A stretch of DNA of 64,000 bases from Cordylochernes scorpioides (GCA_030710605.1 CP092880.1:19529791-19593790), one strand, 5' to 3'; shown: positions 11,064 through 22,790, counted from the stretch's first letter. Notes: a model not told the origin generated them from the sequence alone. A program made the numbers and translations.

Positions 11064-11943
11064 TTATAAATAAAAATGAATGTATGTTCTGTTTGTTTGT
11101 CCTTTATGCCTGACCAAACCACTCATTGATCGCCATGAAACTTTGGGAAGTTATTTAGTATAGTACTGGGAAGGGTTTCTAGCAAATAAAATTTTTGAAA
11201 TAACTTTTCGCCTAGAAATAATCAAGATAATTATTCTAATTTATCTGTTATAATTAACAATCTGCTCTAAATATATCATGAATGATACGATGATTTTGTA
11301 ATGTAGAAAATTAGGAAAGACAAAATTCAGATGACAACGGCAATTTATTTGAGAAAGAATAATGATACAATTCAAAGGCAAGATACTATTCCTTTAACTT
11401 CCAATTACCGAGGGAACCAATTAAAATTGATTTTATTCTACTTATCGAGTATTTTATCAAGGGACCGGGAAAAAATGTTCACTTTATCGAGAGATTCGTT
11501 AAACAAACCTTACTCGGTAAAACCCGGGCGAAGCCGGTAACATCCATACAAGAATAATGATACAATTCCAAGGCAAGATACTATTCCTTTAACTTCCAAT
11601 TACCGAGGGAACCAATTAATATTAATTTTATTCAACTTATCGAGTATTTTTCAAGGGACCGGGAAAAAATGTTCACTTTATCGAGATATTCGTTAAACAA
11701 ACCTTTACTCGGGTAAAACCCGGGCGAAGCCGGGTACATCCATACAAGAATAATGATACAATTCCAAGGCAAGATACTATTCCTTTAACTTCCAATTACC
11801 GAGGGAACCAATTAATATTGATTTTATTCAACTTATCGAGTATTTTTCAAGGGACCGGGAAAAAAATGTTCACTTTATCGAGAGATTCGTTAGACAAACT
11901 TTTACTCGGGTAAAACCCGGGCGAAGCCGGGTGGGTCCGCTAG
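11064..11943 (+). mobile_element. Helitron family 1 with three tandem 3'-terminal units
   Basis: The left end resembles the family start (AAATAAAAATGAATGTATG) but lacks the terminal TC. The right end is a clean Helitron end: hairpin CCCGGGCGAAGCCGGG, GGGTCCG, CTAG at 11940-11943, then T. Two further hairpins lie inside at about 11525 and 11720, each followed by CATCCATACAAGAATAATG, giving three units of about 195-200 bp that each end in the terminal hairpin. Non-coding. Confidence 0.85.
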
Positions 11944-11982
11944 TTTGTTATAATTATTAAATGATCGCGAAAAAAAAAAAGG

Positions 11983-12022
11983 TGTTTCTGCCAGGGCTCG
12001 AACCTGGACCTTCCGCGTGTCA
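11983..12022 (-). tRNA. tRNA-Val(CAC) 3'-half fragment
   Basis: On the minus strand ACACGCGGAAGGTC, the T-arm CCAGGTTCGAGCCCTGG and CAGAAACA correspond to the 3' half of an animal tRNA-Val with anticodon CAC. A T run follows, like a Pol III terminator. The D-arm half is not recognisable upstream, where the sequence is AT-rich, so this is a fragment rather than a functional gene. Confidence 0.5.
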
Positions 12023-12519
12023 TAGTAATTTTTAAAATTAAGATTAAATAACACACACAATTTAATACTTTAAAACTTCAGTTATTATCGATATAGTAAA
12101 AATCTTTATTTAAAACATTAATCCAAAACATAACGTCATGCATATCAATATAATAATTTTGATATTTAAAAAAAACGATATAAAATGTATAATTTAATTT
12201 ATATTAGTTTATCATATAAAGCTTTGTTTTTAAAACACTAAAATATGCCATAATTACATTTTGATAACTTATTTATTTATATATTTTCCTAATACAGTAA
12301 TCAATATTTAAATAAACAACTACACGCATATTAAAATATTTATATCTAAAAAAATAAAAACCCAAAGCACACGATTCAATATTTATAATTTCAATTATAA
12401 TCGAATATCATTTTAAATCTTTATTTTAAAACACGCCTAATTCACTTTTAATATCTAATTTGTTTACATGTTTTTCATTTAATAATCGCTTTATTATTCA
12501 ATAAACCCACATTTATATA
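12023..12519. other. AT-rich spacer
   Basis: About 80 percent A+T with no frames, hairpins or known repeats that I can support. Confidence 0.4.
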
Positions 12520-12801
12520 TGTTGGAAAAAAAGAAGAATAGTAAATCAATGATCTTGAAATACTTTTAGTCTGACAACACTGTAATATAAAAACTAGAAC
12601 AAAGGAGTGTTGGTTTTGTTTACAAAATTAGTAATTGTAATGTAAATTGTTAAATGTTCTTTTCTATCTCTCTTTGTGAAAATAATAAATTTAAAATACT
12701 TTCATAAAAGGTAAAATCGCCTAATTCTTTAAAACCACTTCAGCTGTAAGTAAACTTATTATTTGTTGTTTCATTGTCTGAACCATAAGAGATTCCCAAC
12801 A
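12520..12801 (+). mobile_element. 5' LTR of Copia element
   Basis: The 282-bp stretch begins TGTTGGA and ends CCCAACA, so the ends form the inverted pair TGTTGG/CCAACA usual for LTRs. A primer-binding site follows immediately. No matching 3' LTR is in the window, so its extent rests on the termini and the primer site. Confidence 0.7.
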
Positions 12802-12814
12802 TGGTAGCAGAGCG
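12802..12814 (+). promoter_or_regulatory. Primer-binding site of the Copia element
   Basis: TGGTAGCAGAGCG directly follows the LTR. It is close to TGGTATCAGAGC, the initiator-tRNA-Met-complementary primer site of many Copia elements. Confidence 0.75.
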
Positions 12815-12869
12815 TGGTTCTTTTTGAATCGCGGTAAAATATATATATAAAATATAAATAAAAACCAAA

Positions 12870-14129
12870 ATGGCTGTCAGCGAAGATATCGCAAATATTG
12901 TGAGACTTAAAAGTCCTGAAAATTTTGATCTATGGAATTTTCAGATAACAATTATTTTCAAAGCAAATGGCCTTCTAGATATTGTGAATGGAAAAAAATC
13001 GTTGTTTGAAGATTTGAAAGATGAAACTGGAAAAGATAAATGGAGCCTAAAAGACGCCAAAGCACAAAAATACATAATGTTAACCATTGAAAATAATGTT
13101 TTAACACATATTCTAAATTGCAAAACTTCAAAAGAAATGTATGAAACACTAGTAGCCATTTATCAAAGAGAAGATGAGCAATTAAAATGCAAATTACTAC
13201 AAGAATTTCATGGATTCAAATTTGACAAAAATACAGATATGGCAACAAATATAAGCAGAATGCAAAATTTAGTATTCAAACTAAATAATGTAAAACAAGA
13301 AATTGATGAAAGCTTTGTAATTTCTAAAATATTGAGCATTTTGCCTGACTACTTTAATTACTTCAGCACAGCATGGGATTCGACACCAAAAAGTGAGAAA
13401 ACGTTAACAAACTTAATATCAAGACTATCACTTGAAGAAACTAAACAAAAAGTAAAGCCTGAAGAGGAAATAGCCATGAGTGCTACTAAAGTAAAGCAGT
13501 GCTTTAACTGCAAAAAGAGCGGGCACTTAGCAAAATATTGTAGACTAAATAAAAAATGGTGTACCATCTGTAAAAAGACAAATCATACTCAAGACCAATG
13601 CTTCTTTAAGAAATCTCAAAATAAATTCCAGGAATATATTCCTTGCCGAATTTGTAAAAAGACAAATCATAAAGAAAAGGATTGCTTTTTCAGAAACAAA
13701 AATGAAGAAAAATTGTCCTTTTTTGCAGGAGAGACTTTAAAATGTAAAAATGAGGAATTGCTAGAATTCATTGTAGACAGTGGCTCAACAAGCCATATGA
13801 TAAATAGTAAAAGGTTTTTACTAGATGAAGTAGATTGCAACTCAAAAATATCAATAGCAAAAAAGGAAGAAACTCTAATAGCAAAATCAGTCGGAAAAAT
13901 TCAAGGGAAAAAATGTGATCTCAAGGAGGTGATGTTTGTACCAAACTTGACAAATAATTTACTATCGGTAAGTGCCATTACCAGAAATAAAGGCAAAGTC
14001 GTCTTTGAAGATGAAAAGGTATTTGTCGTAAAAAATGGAAAAAAAGTTTTAGAAGGAGAAAAACAGGAAAATGGACTCTATACAATAAATATAGAACAGA
14101 AAACCCCGAAATTGAAGAATCTCACCTAA
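12870..14129 (+). CDS. Copia Gag and protease (5' part of the polyprotein)
   Basis: A 419-codon frame starts at a well-placed ATG 68 bp after the LTR. Residues 1 to about 190 look like the UBN2-type Gag of Copia elements. Three CCHC zinc knuckles follow at about residues 211-270 (CFNCKKSGHLAKYC, CTICKKTNHTQDQC, CRICKKTNHKEKDC); Copia usually has one, so the three are unusual. The protease motif FIVDSGSTSHMI is at about residue 302, then FVPNLTNNLLSV. The frame ends LKNLT-stop, while the next frame continues the expected polyprotein, so a one-base indel near 14100 separates Gag-protease from integrase. Confidence 0.85.
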   Translation: MAVSEDIANIVRLKSPENFDLWNFQITIIFKANGLLDIVNGKKSLFEDLKDETGKDKWSLKDAKAQKYIMLTIENNVLTHILNCKTSKEMYETLVAIYQREDEQLKCKLLQEFHGFKFDKNTDMATNISRMQNLVFKLNNVKQEIDESFVISKILSILPDYFNYFSTAWDSTPKSEKTLTNLISRLSLEETKQKVKPEEEIAMSATKVKQCFNCKKSGHLAKYCRLNKKWCTICKKTNHTQDQCFFKKSQNKFQEYIPCRICKKTNHKEKDCFFRNKNEEKLSFFAGETLKCKNEELLEFIVDSGSTSHMINSKRFLLDEVDCNSKISIAKKEETLIAKSVGKIQGKKCDLKEVMFVPNLTNNLLSVSAITRNKGKVVFEDEKVFVVKNGKKVLEGEKQENGLYTINIEQKTPKLKNLT

Positions 14130-14922
14130 CAGCTACCCAAAATGAAGAAATGCTAAAATGGCACAGAAAAATGGGTCACATAAGTTTTTCAAGCTTAAAA
14201 CAATTAAAATCTATGGTAAATGGAATAAACATAGAAAAAATAAGTCAAGATGAAATTTGTGAAACATGCATTAAAGCTAAACAGGTAAGAAAGCCATTCA
14301 ATTCCATTAGAACAAAATCAAAAAGGCCTTTAGAAATAATCAATACAGATGTATGTGGACCTTTAGATCCCACTACCCATGACAACAAAAACTATTTTCT
14401 AACATTTCTTGATGACTACACACATTTTTGTCATGTGTATTTGTTACAAAATAAATATGAAGTAAAAGAATATCTAAAATAATTTATTACAGAAGCAGAA
14501 AACCAAATGAATCTTAAAGTTTCAAAAATAAGATGTGACAATGGCGGAGAATATGTAAATGAAGATATAAAATCCTGGTGCAAAGCTAAAGGAATCATTA
14601 TGGATCTCACCATACCTCACTCACCTCAGCTAAACGGCAAAGCCGAAAGATTAAATAGAACCCTGATGGAGAAAACTAGAGCTCTTTTGATTGATTCTGG
14701 TGTAGAAAAATACATGTGGGGAGAAGCTGTAAGGGTTTCAGCCTATTTGCTGAACCGAAGCCCTACTCAAGAATTAGAGAAAACCCCTGCAGAACTTTGG
14801 TTCAACAAAAGACCAAATTTGTCAAACTTACAACTTTTTGGTTGTGAAGCTTATGTCAAAACCCTAAAACACATAAAGAAATTGGAAGACAGAAGTAAAA
14901 AATATACCTTTATAGGTTACTA
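14111..14922 (+). pseudogene. Copia integrase, broken; reverse transcriptase missing
   Basis: The frame resumes about EESHLTATQNEE, then shows the integrase zinc-binding region (WHRKMGHIS...CETCIKAKQ), the first catalytic Asp in NTDVCGPLD, the second in RCDNGGEYV and the Glu in HSPQLNGKAERLNRTL. There is an in-frame TAA at 14480-14482 after KEYLK. The protein stops at KYTFIGY, where a Helitron end (CTAG at 14920-14923) replaces the rest; RT, RNase H and the 3' LTR are absent. The element is dead. Confidence 0.85.
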
Positions 14923-14970
14923 GCGGATGTGCCCGGCTTCGCCCGGGTTTCACCCGAGTGATATATCATC
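14920..14970 (-). mobile_element. Helitron 3' terminus, reversed, abutting Copia
   Basis: CTAG, CGGATGTG and the hairpin CCCGGGCGAAGCCGGG (reverse strand) form a standard Helitron 3' end, inserted after an A in the Copia integrase. Its orientation is opposite to the Rep/helicase gene that follows. Confidence 0.75.
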
Positions 14971-15064
14971 TTTCTTGACCGAGCACAATATATTGAAGAA
15001 TTCATATAAAATGATGATCGAAATAGAAAAATAAATTACTAAAACAGAAGGAATTGCTCCAAAT

Positions 15065-18000
15065 TTGATGCTTTCAATAGTTGAAAACCCTTTTCAAGAC
15101 CAAAGACGTTATAATGCACCTAGAACAAATGAAATTGCAGCTGTATTTCAAAATGTTGATGGAGAGCCACCATTTAATAGAGATATCAGAGTTTACAATA
15201 AGAATTCTAATGAAACCACAAATATCTCAATTTTACATCAGCATTTGGATGCAATGACATATCCACTATTAATTCCACATGCTGAAGCAGGGTGGCATTC
15301 TGAATTGAAAATCCCAACTACTAATAGATCAGTTACTCAAAAGATGTTTTATTCAAATAGATTCGCAATTAGAGATGAATTTAATCAATTTTTACCATCT
15401 GGAAAATTAGTGCAAATTTACGCTGTTGATGCATACACAAAAATGGAAGCATCCCGCCTACATTATATTAAAAACTCACCAATCAAAACTTAGGGTAGAT
15501 TTATATGAAAGCTTGAGAAAAAATTATAACCATCACAATACGGAATGGAATCAAATTGGAAATCCAATTGTATTGCCATCGTCTTTCATTGGAAGCTCAA
15601 GAAATATGCAAGAACGATATAGAGACACTATGGCTATTGTGCGAAAGTATGGGAAGCCTGATTTGTTCATAACCATGACGTGTAATCCGAAATGGCTAGA
15701 AATAACAGAAAACCTGAACGGCAGCTCAGTTGTAAACAGGCCAGATATTGTAGCAAGAGTCTTCAATTTGAAGAGTAAAGAACTAATTAGGGACCTAATA
15801 AAGAATCAAATATTTGGCAAAGTGGTAGCATATGTCTATACCATAGAATTTCAAAAGCGTGGTCTTCCACATATGCATTTATTGTGTATTCTCGACGATA
15901 AAAGTAAACCTAATAATTCAGAACTAATTGACAAGATTATTTGGGCAGAAATTCCAGAAGAAAATGATCCATCTGGTTTGAATCCATATGTTTTGAAGCA
16001 TATGATTCATGGCCCATGCATCGGATCTGATTCAGGTAAATTTCTCTGTTTAGACAGTCGAGGAAAATGCAAAAAAGAATTCCCTAAATATTTTCTAGAA
16101 GAAACAATCGCAAATTTGAACGGCTACCCAAAGTATCAGCGCAGAAATACAGGGAAATCGTTCAAAATAGAAAATAAGAATATAAGTGTGGACAACAGAT
16201 GGGTTGTGCCATATAGCCCATTTCTTCTGAAAAAATATGACTGCCATATTAATGTGCAAGTTTGCACGTCTATTAAAAGTGTAAAGTATATATTTAAATA
16301 TATACTGAAAGGTCATGATTGTGCAAATTTGGAAATTCAATACAATGAAATAAAAACATATTTGAATTCCAGGTATGTTTGCGCTCCTGAGTCTATGTAC
16401 AGAATCTTTGGTTTTGATTTGTATAGTAAGTCTCATAAAATTGAGCGCCTTCCTGTTCATTTAGAAGATATGCATTCATTGGTGTTTGAAGAACAAGATG
16501 ATATATTAGAAGTTATAAATAGGCCGAATAATAAAAAATCTATGCTTACTGCATATTTTGATTTGAATATAAATGATCCAGAAGCTAGAAACTATACATA
16601 TGCACAAATTCCTGAACACTATATTTATAATAAGAAGGAAAGAAAATATCATAAAAGAAGCAGAGGTGGTCAAAAGGTAATATCAAGAATATATCCTGTG
16701 AGTATTAGCGATTCTGAACTATTTTATTTACGAACATTATTATTGCACAGAAAAGGAGCAACGTCTTATGAAGACCTGAAAAAAATAGGAAATTATATAT
16801 ATCCGGATTTTAAAAGCGCAGCAATTGCATTGAATTTGGTAAACGATGACATGATGTGGGACAAAACTATCAATGAAGCAACAGAATCAAAAATGCCTTA
16901 TCAAATCCGGCAATTATTTGCAATGATTTGTGTATTCCACTCAGAGCTTAAAACCCCTTTATATTTATGGAATAAGTACAAAGAATTTATGACAGAGGAT
17001 TTTATACACCGCAATATTAACAATTATGAAAACCAAGCATTATTAGATATTGAATCATTCTTTAAAGCTCATGGGAAAACCTGCGCTAATTACAATCTTC
17101 CTGTTCCATTTGCACAAGATGAGATCGTAATGGAATATAATCAAGAAGAAGAAAGAATATTGGGAAATGCCTACATCTCTAATTTAAATTCACAGCAAAA
17201 GAAAATATTTGATATTGTTATAAATTCTGTAGAAAATAATGCTGAAAATCAAAGATTATTCTGTGTCGATGGACCTGCTGGAACAGGAAAAACCTTTCTC
17301 TTTCAAACATTAATGTGCTTTCTTAGGGGAACTGGTAAAATAGTTCTTCCCTGTGCATCAACTGGAATTGCAGCAACACTTCTTAAAGGAGGAAGAACCT
17401 ATCGTTCCTTATTTAAATTACCAATTCCTTTGAATGAAACATTCATTGCAAATTTTGATAAAGATAGTAATCTTAAAAATGAAATTATCTCCTCATCATT
17501 AATTATATGGGATGAAATAAGTATGGCTATTGGATATGCTCTTACAGCTATTGATAGAAAACTTCGAGATGTCATGAGAGACGAAAGACCTTTCGGTGGC
17601 AAAGTTATTTTATTTGGAGGCGATTTTAGGCAAAATTTACCCGTTATCAAACATGGTCATCCAGCGCAAATAATTGAATCTACTGTTAAGAGAAATCCAT
17701 TGTGGTGTCATGTCAAATCTGAGAAACTAACTTTAAATATGAGGACAAAGGATGAAGTGATTTTTGCTGAATATCTTTTAAAAGTGGGCGAAGGAGAGTT
17801 GTTAAATGATTATAATCTTCCTCAACATATAATTGAAGTTCCTCGAGCTATGATTTCTTCCGGTGACCTAAATTCTGAAATTTTTGGTGAGAGGTTGAAT
17901 TTCAATAGCTTAAAGGACAATCCCGATAGGGCAATTTTATGTCCAACAAATGAAGATACATTTCAAATTAATAATGCTTTGCTGGACAAATTAGGTGGCA

Positions 18001-18485
18001 CTTTTCATCATTATGTTTCAATCGATTTTATTGACATTCAATCTGATAATCTTGAACAAGATCAATTGAATTATCCAGTTGAGTTTTTAAATTCAATAAC
18101 TCTATCAGGAATGCCTCAACATAAATTAAATATAAAAGTAGGAGCCATTGTTATTCTTTTAAAAAATGTTAATACAAAAAGAGGGCTTTGCAATGGAACA
18201 AGAATGATTGTAACAGAATTAAAAACAAATTTAATATATTGTGAAGTTTTATCAGGTCCAGCCAAAAATGAAATAGTATATATACCCAGAATTGATTGCT
18301 CATCTGGAGAATCGGATTATCCATTTAAAATGATTAGACGACAGTTTCCAATCAGGATCTCATTCGCTATGACCATCAACAAGTCTCAAGGACAAACATT
18401 TAATAAGGTAGGACTATATTTGCCGAATCCAGTATTTGCTCATGGGCAATTATACGTAGCATTATCAAGAATAACAAAAAAATAA
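15065..18485 (+). pseudogene. Helitron Rep/helicase, N-terminus missing, one frameshift
   Basis: Two overlapping frames join (15065-15493 and 15426-18485), separated by one indel near 15490. Together they give the Helitron-like domain (FYSNRFAIRDEFNQF), TMTCNPKWLEI, the HUH motif in LPHMHLL (residue about 148 of the long frame) and the two-tyrosine motif KYIFKYILKG (about 288). The PIF1-type helicase follows with Walker A GPAGTGKT (about 616), Walker B IIWDEIS, GGDFRQNLPV and QLYVALSRITKK at the end. HUH and tyrosine motifs nick and rejoin DNA in rolling-circle transposition, and the helicase unwinds it. Roughly the first 200-300 residues usual for the family are absent. No 3' hairpin with CTAG follows on this strand. 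Confidence 0.9.
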
Positions 18486-18840
18486 ATATAAAAATTCTAA
18501 TTCAGGAAAAGAAAAATCAAGGGCATTTAATTGAGGGAAATTCAGCAATCTTTACACAAAACATTGTCTACAGAGAAATCTTATAAAATATCAATAAATT
18601 ACATCCCTATTCTATATTTTTATACCGTAATAATTTTGTAACCAAACTCTCCTCACCCAATATTTATTTTTATACGCCAATATTTCGCTAACTATATAAA
18701 GGGGTCCCGGAAGAGTGTACAAGTCTTTTCAAACTTAATTAGAAACTTTGGGAAATAACGCGAAAAAAAAAAGTTAAAAAGCTCTTCAAATTCGCCATCA
18801 GCTCTATATTCGTTTCAAATGCCGCTCGCAAACTACATAG
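18486..18840. other. AT-rich sequence after the Helitron helicase
   Basis: No gene seen. No Helitron-type hairpin and CTAG could be found here. Confidence 0.4.
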
Positions 18841-19945
18841 CCTCCATTGTAAGTTGGAAACCTCTGATTATTGGCGATTTTGAAATCACCTCTCAAGTCC
18901 TTCCATTGTTCTTTATTTTCCTTTCAAAGGGAAGCTTCAGTACAACAAGTCATTGCAACAAAATCTTCCCACTATAGATGCAGACAGATCCAAATCTACA
19001 AAAGGGGTTGGCGCTGGGGACATCTTGCCATCTCCCCTGGGACCCATACTCATACAACTTCGCCGTGAATGCTCAGCCATAAGTAGCCCTTGGTCCCCAA
19101 GACCACAACTTTTAGCTGAGATCAACTGTGACCTACATATGAGACTAAATGTTCAACTATTTTGAGTCAAGGGTCGCAGCGCTATTGAAGGAATTAAGAA
19201 AAAAATGGCCAAAACGGCTTCACAATCTGACCTACCACTATGTTTCATAAACCGCCCAAAAAGTCTTGCTCACAGAGCTCGCAAAGAAAATGTGGACGAA
19301 CCTTAATATATTGAAAGTATTTCAACAGGAATTTAAGAATAATAGCTGCCACTCCAATAATTTACTTTCCATGCTACCAAAATTAATCACTGCCCCACAT
19401 CAAACACAATTTTAACTAACCACGACTACATCTAAGCGGACTACCTGAACATATCCAAACACGACCCAATTTGCCCCCACTTTTAAAATGAAGACTAACC
19501 CATTAGCCATCTTCTCTTCCCCTGTCTAGCCTTCCAATACGAGAAGTTCCAGACAGCTACCGTTCTAGGAACTCCGGCATCCCTAGAAACCTTCCAATAA
19601 GGTAGATTGCTTGGCTTCACTTAATCAAATGGACTCCTGCAAGCCTTGTAAATAACACCAGTCCGGGTAGTTGGAGACGTATGTACGCTCCAGGAACCGG
19701 AGTTACTCAAATGAATTCTGTTTAAATTTTGAATATATATCTTTTCTCTTTTGTATACAATTCTCTAATATCCTGCATATTTGCATCTTCTTTATAAATA
19801 ACCCCTAAATGCTACCTTCAATCTGTAAATAGATTTCACGAATACACTAACAATTGATTTAATCTAACTAAATTAGCATATCCATTCTTTGTACAAGTGC
19901 AAGTGTCCCTAGGGGGACATAGCGCTCTAAAAGTTGAAATAAACG
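18840..19945 (+). pseudogene. Degenerate LINE 3' fragment with RNase H remnant
   Basis: Around 18980-19060 the words DADRSKSTKGVGAG and LPSPLGPILIQL resemble the RNase H start YTDGSRSTNGVGA seen at 59050. Later text near 19640-19690 (CCGGGTAGTTGGAG, GTACGCTCCAGGAACCGG) matches the 3' end of the LINE at 58885-59940, and the tail carries CTAGGGGGACATAGCGCTC before an AATAAA-like run. All frames are broken. Confidence 0.55.
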
Positions 19946-20099
19946 AATAAATAATCCACCATATTCGTTTTTGTTTGTGTGATTTTCTTCACAAATGTTA
20001 TTATGTCTGTGAAGAAGGCAGGATTGTATGTGCTTTAATTTCTTTTATTAGAGCGACGTAAGGCGCGCTAAATTTGCTAGTTTTAATAAATGTCACGTT

Positions 20100-20435
20100 A
20101 TCGCTTTGTAATACATTTAAATATGACGTTTGACAAGTTTTACCGCAAATGTTTCTTTTGAACGAAAACTCGTAATTTATTTTAAGGAGAAATAACGAAT
20201 TTTCGTTCAAAAGAAACATTTGCGGTAAAACATCTTCTCATGCTTAATCCCTAAGGATAGAAATAATTGTTATTTCTCCTTAAAATAAATTACGATTTTT
20301 CGTTCAAAAGAAACATTTGCGGTAAAACATCTTCTCATACTTCATCCCTAAGGATAGGAATAGTCGTTATTTCTCCTTAAAATAAATTAAGATTTTTCTT
20401 TCAAAAGAAACATTTGTGGTTAAACTTGTCAAAAA
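20100..20435. repeat. Tandem and inverted repeat cluster (CGTTCAAAAGAAACATTTGCGG)
   Basis: Three units of about 100-120 bp contain TTATTTCTCCTTAAAATAAA, CGTTCAAAAGAAACATTTG and CATCCCTAAGGATAG. The first pair forms a long hairpin at about 20140-20226 with arms of some 28 bp. Further copies lie at 21600-21670 and 21885-21965. Confidence 0.7.
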
Positions 20436-20473
20436 TCATTTTACAATCATAAGCCGTATTATATTGTATTATA

Positions 20474-20728
20474 CAGTAAACTCTCCTATAACGCGATTAA
20501 TATGTTCCGTTTTGTATGAAATCGCGTTATAGGAATTCGCGTTGTACGAAATAAAACTCGTATAACGCGAATGTTGTTAGGGTAAATTGTTAGTGTCAAA
20601 TATAATGTATTTTATTTTATAACGCGTTATACGAAAATTCGCGTTGTATAAATAAATTTGTCGCTATTTTTTTTATCGCGTTGTACGAAATCGCGTTGTA
20701 AAAACTCGCGTTATAGGAGAGTCTATTG
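20474..20728. mobile_element. pogo/Tigger-like MITE
   Basis: The ends CAGTAAACTCTCCTATAACG and its near-reverse CGTTATAGGAGAGTCTATTG form terminal inverted repeats flanked by TA on both sides. Internal GCGTTGTACGAAAT words repeat. The 255-bp element has no coding capacity. Confidence 0.75.
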
Positions 20729-20934
20729 TACATTTAAATATATTGTAAAATGGATAATCCAGTCCTTATTGTATGACAAGCTAAAACGTCTGAAATATAA
20801 TAAGAACAAATCTCTTGTATACCTTAGCGATGGTAAAAAGAGAAGGCTGATTCGTCTGAGATCTTCTCTCTGTAAGAGATTTAAATATAAACGAAATTTA
20901 ATAAAATAATCCCTTATGTCAATATTCAGTAAAA

Positions 20935-21475
20935 TTAATCAGGCCTCCAGGGAAAAGTATCTTTTCAACACATTTTTATTTTCTAGCTTTCGGGGACGAA
21001 CGTCCTTCTACAGAAGAAAACATGGTATAATGATTTTCGCCATTAGAACACGAGTTAATCGGATACTATTTTACATAATTTTATAAAATTCTATAGATAT
21101 AAAAATATTTTATATAAACTATTATACAAATGGGGACAAATATTTTTAAATATCTAATAAGAGGACAAACAAACAAGTAAATATAGGCTTCTAGGACATA
21201 ACTAAGGAAACAAGGAATACATAGTCAGGCTGTAGTTATCATTGTTAGGAGATGTCTATCTGGTTCCCACCGTTGCTATTCAGAGACGATTTCTGTATTT
21301 GGATGATTTGAGGTGAGCTCAGGGAATAGTATATTATAAATTATCGGAATGTCTATTCTTCTGTTGATACTATTGTGTTTTCTTGATATTATAAGGGCGT
21401 ACGTACCCGAAAGCTAGAGAATAAAAAGGTTTTGAAAATATACTTTTTCCCTAGAGGCCTGATATATTTTACTCA
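20935..21475. mobile_element. Foldback element with hammerhead-like arms (family iii)
   Basis: The outer words TCAGGCCTCCAGGGAAAAG and CTTTTTCCCTAGAGGCCTGA are inverted. Inside each arm a GC hairpin is followed by CCGAAAGCTAG (minus strand near 20985-21015, plus strand near 21393-21420). The centre has no coding capacity. Confidence 0.55.
20983..21022 (-). ncRNA. Hammerhead-like motif, degenerate (family iii)
   Basis: On the minus strand: TTTTCT, TCTGTAGA, extra A, hairpin GGACG/CGTCC, CC, GAAA, GCTA, GAAAAT. TTTTC and GAAAA can pair as stem I. The core reads CTGTAGA instead of CTGANGA, so activity is doubtful. Confidence 0.3.
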
Positions 21476-21761
21476 ATAAACGAAATTATATCAAAATTTA
21501 TAATACAACTATAAATTAGATAATAATAATATAAATAATAAAAATCATTATTTTTCCGTTTATCATTACTCTTCACAATTTATCCTTTCATACTTTAACC
21601 CTAAGGTTAGAAATAATCGTTATTTCTCCTTAAAATAAATTTCGATTTTTCGTTCAAAAGAAACACATGCGGATAATTTTCAAATGTCGTTCAACAATCA
21701 TAAGCCGCATTATATTGTATTATAAATTACATTATATAATATTTACGAACGGAAAAATATG

Positions 21762-21835
21762 TCCAGTTATGCCTAGTGGACATGGCATCTGCCCGGTAAG
21801 CAGAACACTGTGGGTTCAATTCCCATCCCTGGACA
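21762..21835 (+). tRNA. tRNA-like sequence, loop reads anticodon GGT
   Basis: A cloverleaf can be drawn: D-arm GCC/GGC, anticodon stem TCTGC/GCAGA with loop CCGGTAA, and T-arm region GTGGGTTCAATTCCCAT. The acceptor 3' strand CCCTGGA is kept but the 5' strand TCCAGTT has mismatches. Position 33 is C rather than T, and GGT is a rare anticodon in animals, so it is probably a pseudogene or a tRNA-derived repeat. A related copy lies inside a Helitron at 33874-33947, and similarity extends beyond the tRNA into GAACGGAAAAATAT. Confidence 0.5.
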
Positions 21836-21999
21836 CTTTTATTTTTCCGTTTATCATTACTATTCACAATTCATCCTATCATACTTCATCCCTAAGGTTA
21901 AAAATAATCGTTATTTCTCCTTAAAATAAATTTCGATTTTTCGTTCAAAAGAAACACATGCGTATATTTTTAAATGTCGTTCTATATCAAAATTTATTG

Positions 22000-22790
22000 A
22001 AAATATTTGTCAACGTTGAAAATTATTAAACAAACTCTGAATCAAATTTTTACAAATTTTTGAAAATATATTTTTTATTTTAATTTAAAGATTTGTTGGG
22101 GTATATATATATTGTCAAAAATAAATTCAATTTAAAATTCATGCACTGTATACAATATCACCTTGCCAATAAATATGCATTTTTTTTAAAGAATAACTAA
22201 AACACACAATATAAATAGGGCCCATAGTTCTATCTATATATAAAATATATTATTCACAAAAAAAATATCTCAAAATCTATATACGACAAATATTTCAAAA
22301 ATGGCATTTCTGGAAAATAAAATTGAAATAGTTTTAGGCCTTATAAATAATTTGAAGAATCCTCTTTTTCACTTATGAGATTTAGTCGTCTGGTGAGAAA
22401 TTAAATCTCGTCTGCGTCCAATAAATATTCGGAACTTCTCATTTATATTTAACTTCCCATCAATTTCAACGCCATTTTAGCCACTCAATATTGAAGAATT
22501 GATTTAGATCTTGATAAAATTGTTTCGAAATATTTTTATCACAAATAGTTGAATTTTTTATATTTTAAAGGCTCAAATTTGACGTTTAGATTTATGGTAG
22601 TCATAAAAAATAGGAAGATATTGACAATCTTTTAAAGATAAAACTTGTTATTTTAAAATGGAGATTGCTTGTTTATTATTTTCAGAATTGTGTAGGTTTA
22701 TTGAAAATATAGATGAATGTTATATAGACGGTATAATATTACTATTTTTTTTTTAGAATTTGTATAAATTTTGGCCCAATTGTAAGTGCA
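22000..22790. other. AT-rich stretch without recognised content
   Basis: No frames above background, no clear repeat arms. Confidence 0.35.

Noticed and set aside
14095-14150. Programmed frameshift between Copia Gag-protease and integrase
   Set aside because: The next frame has an in-frame stop at 14480 and the element is truncated, so a disabling indel is simpler. No slippery site with a structure was seen.
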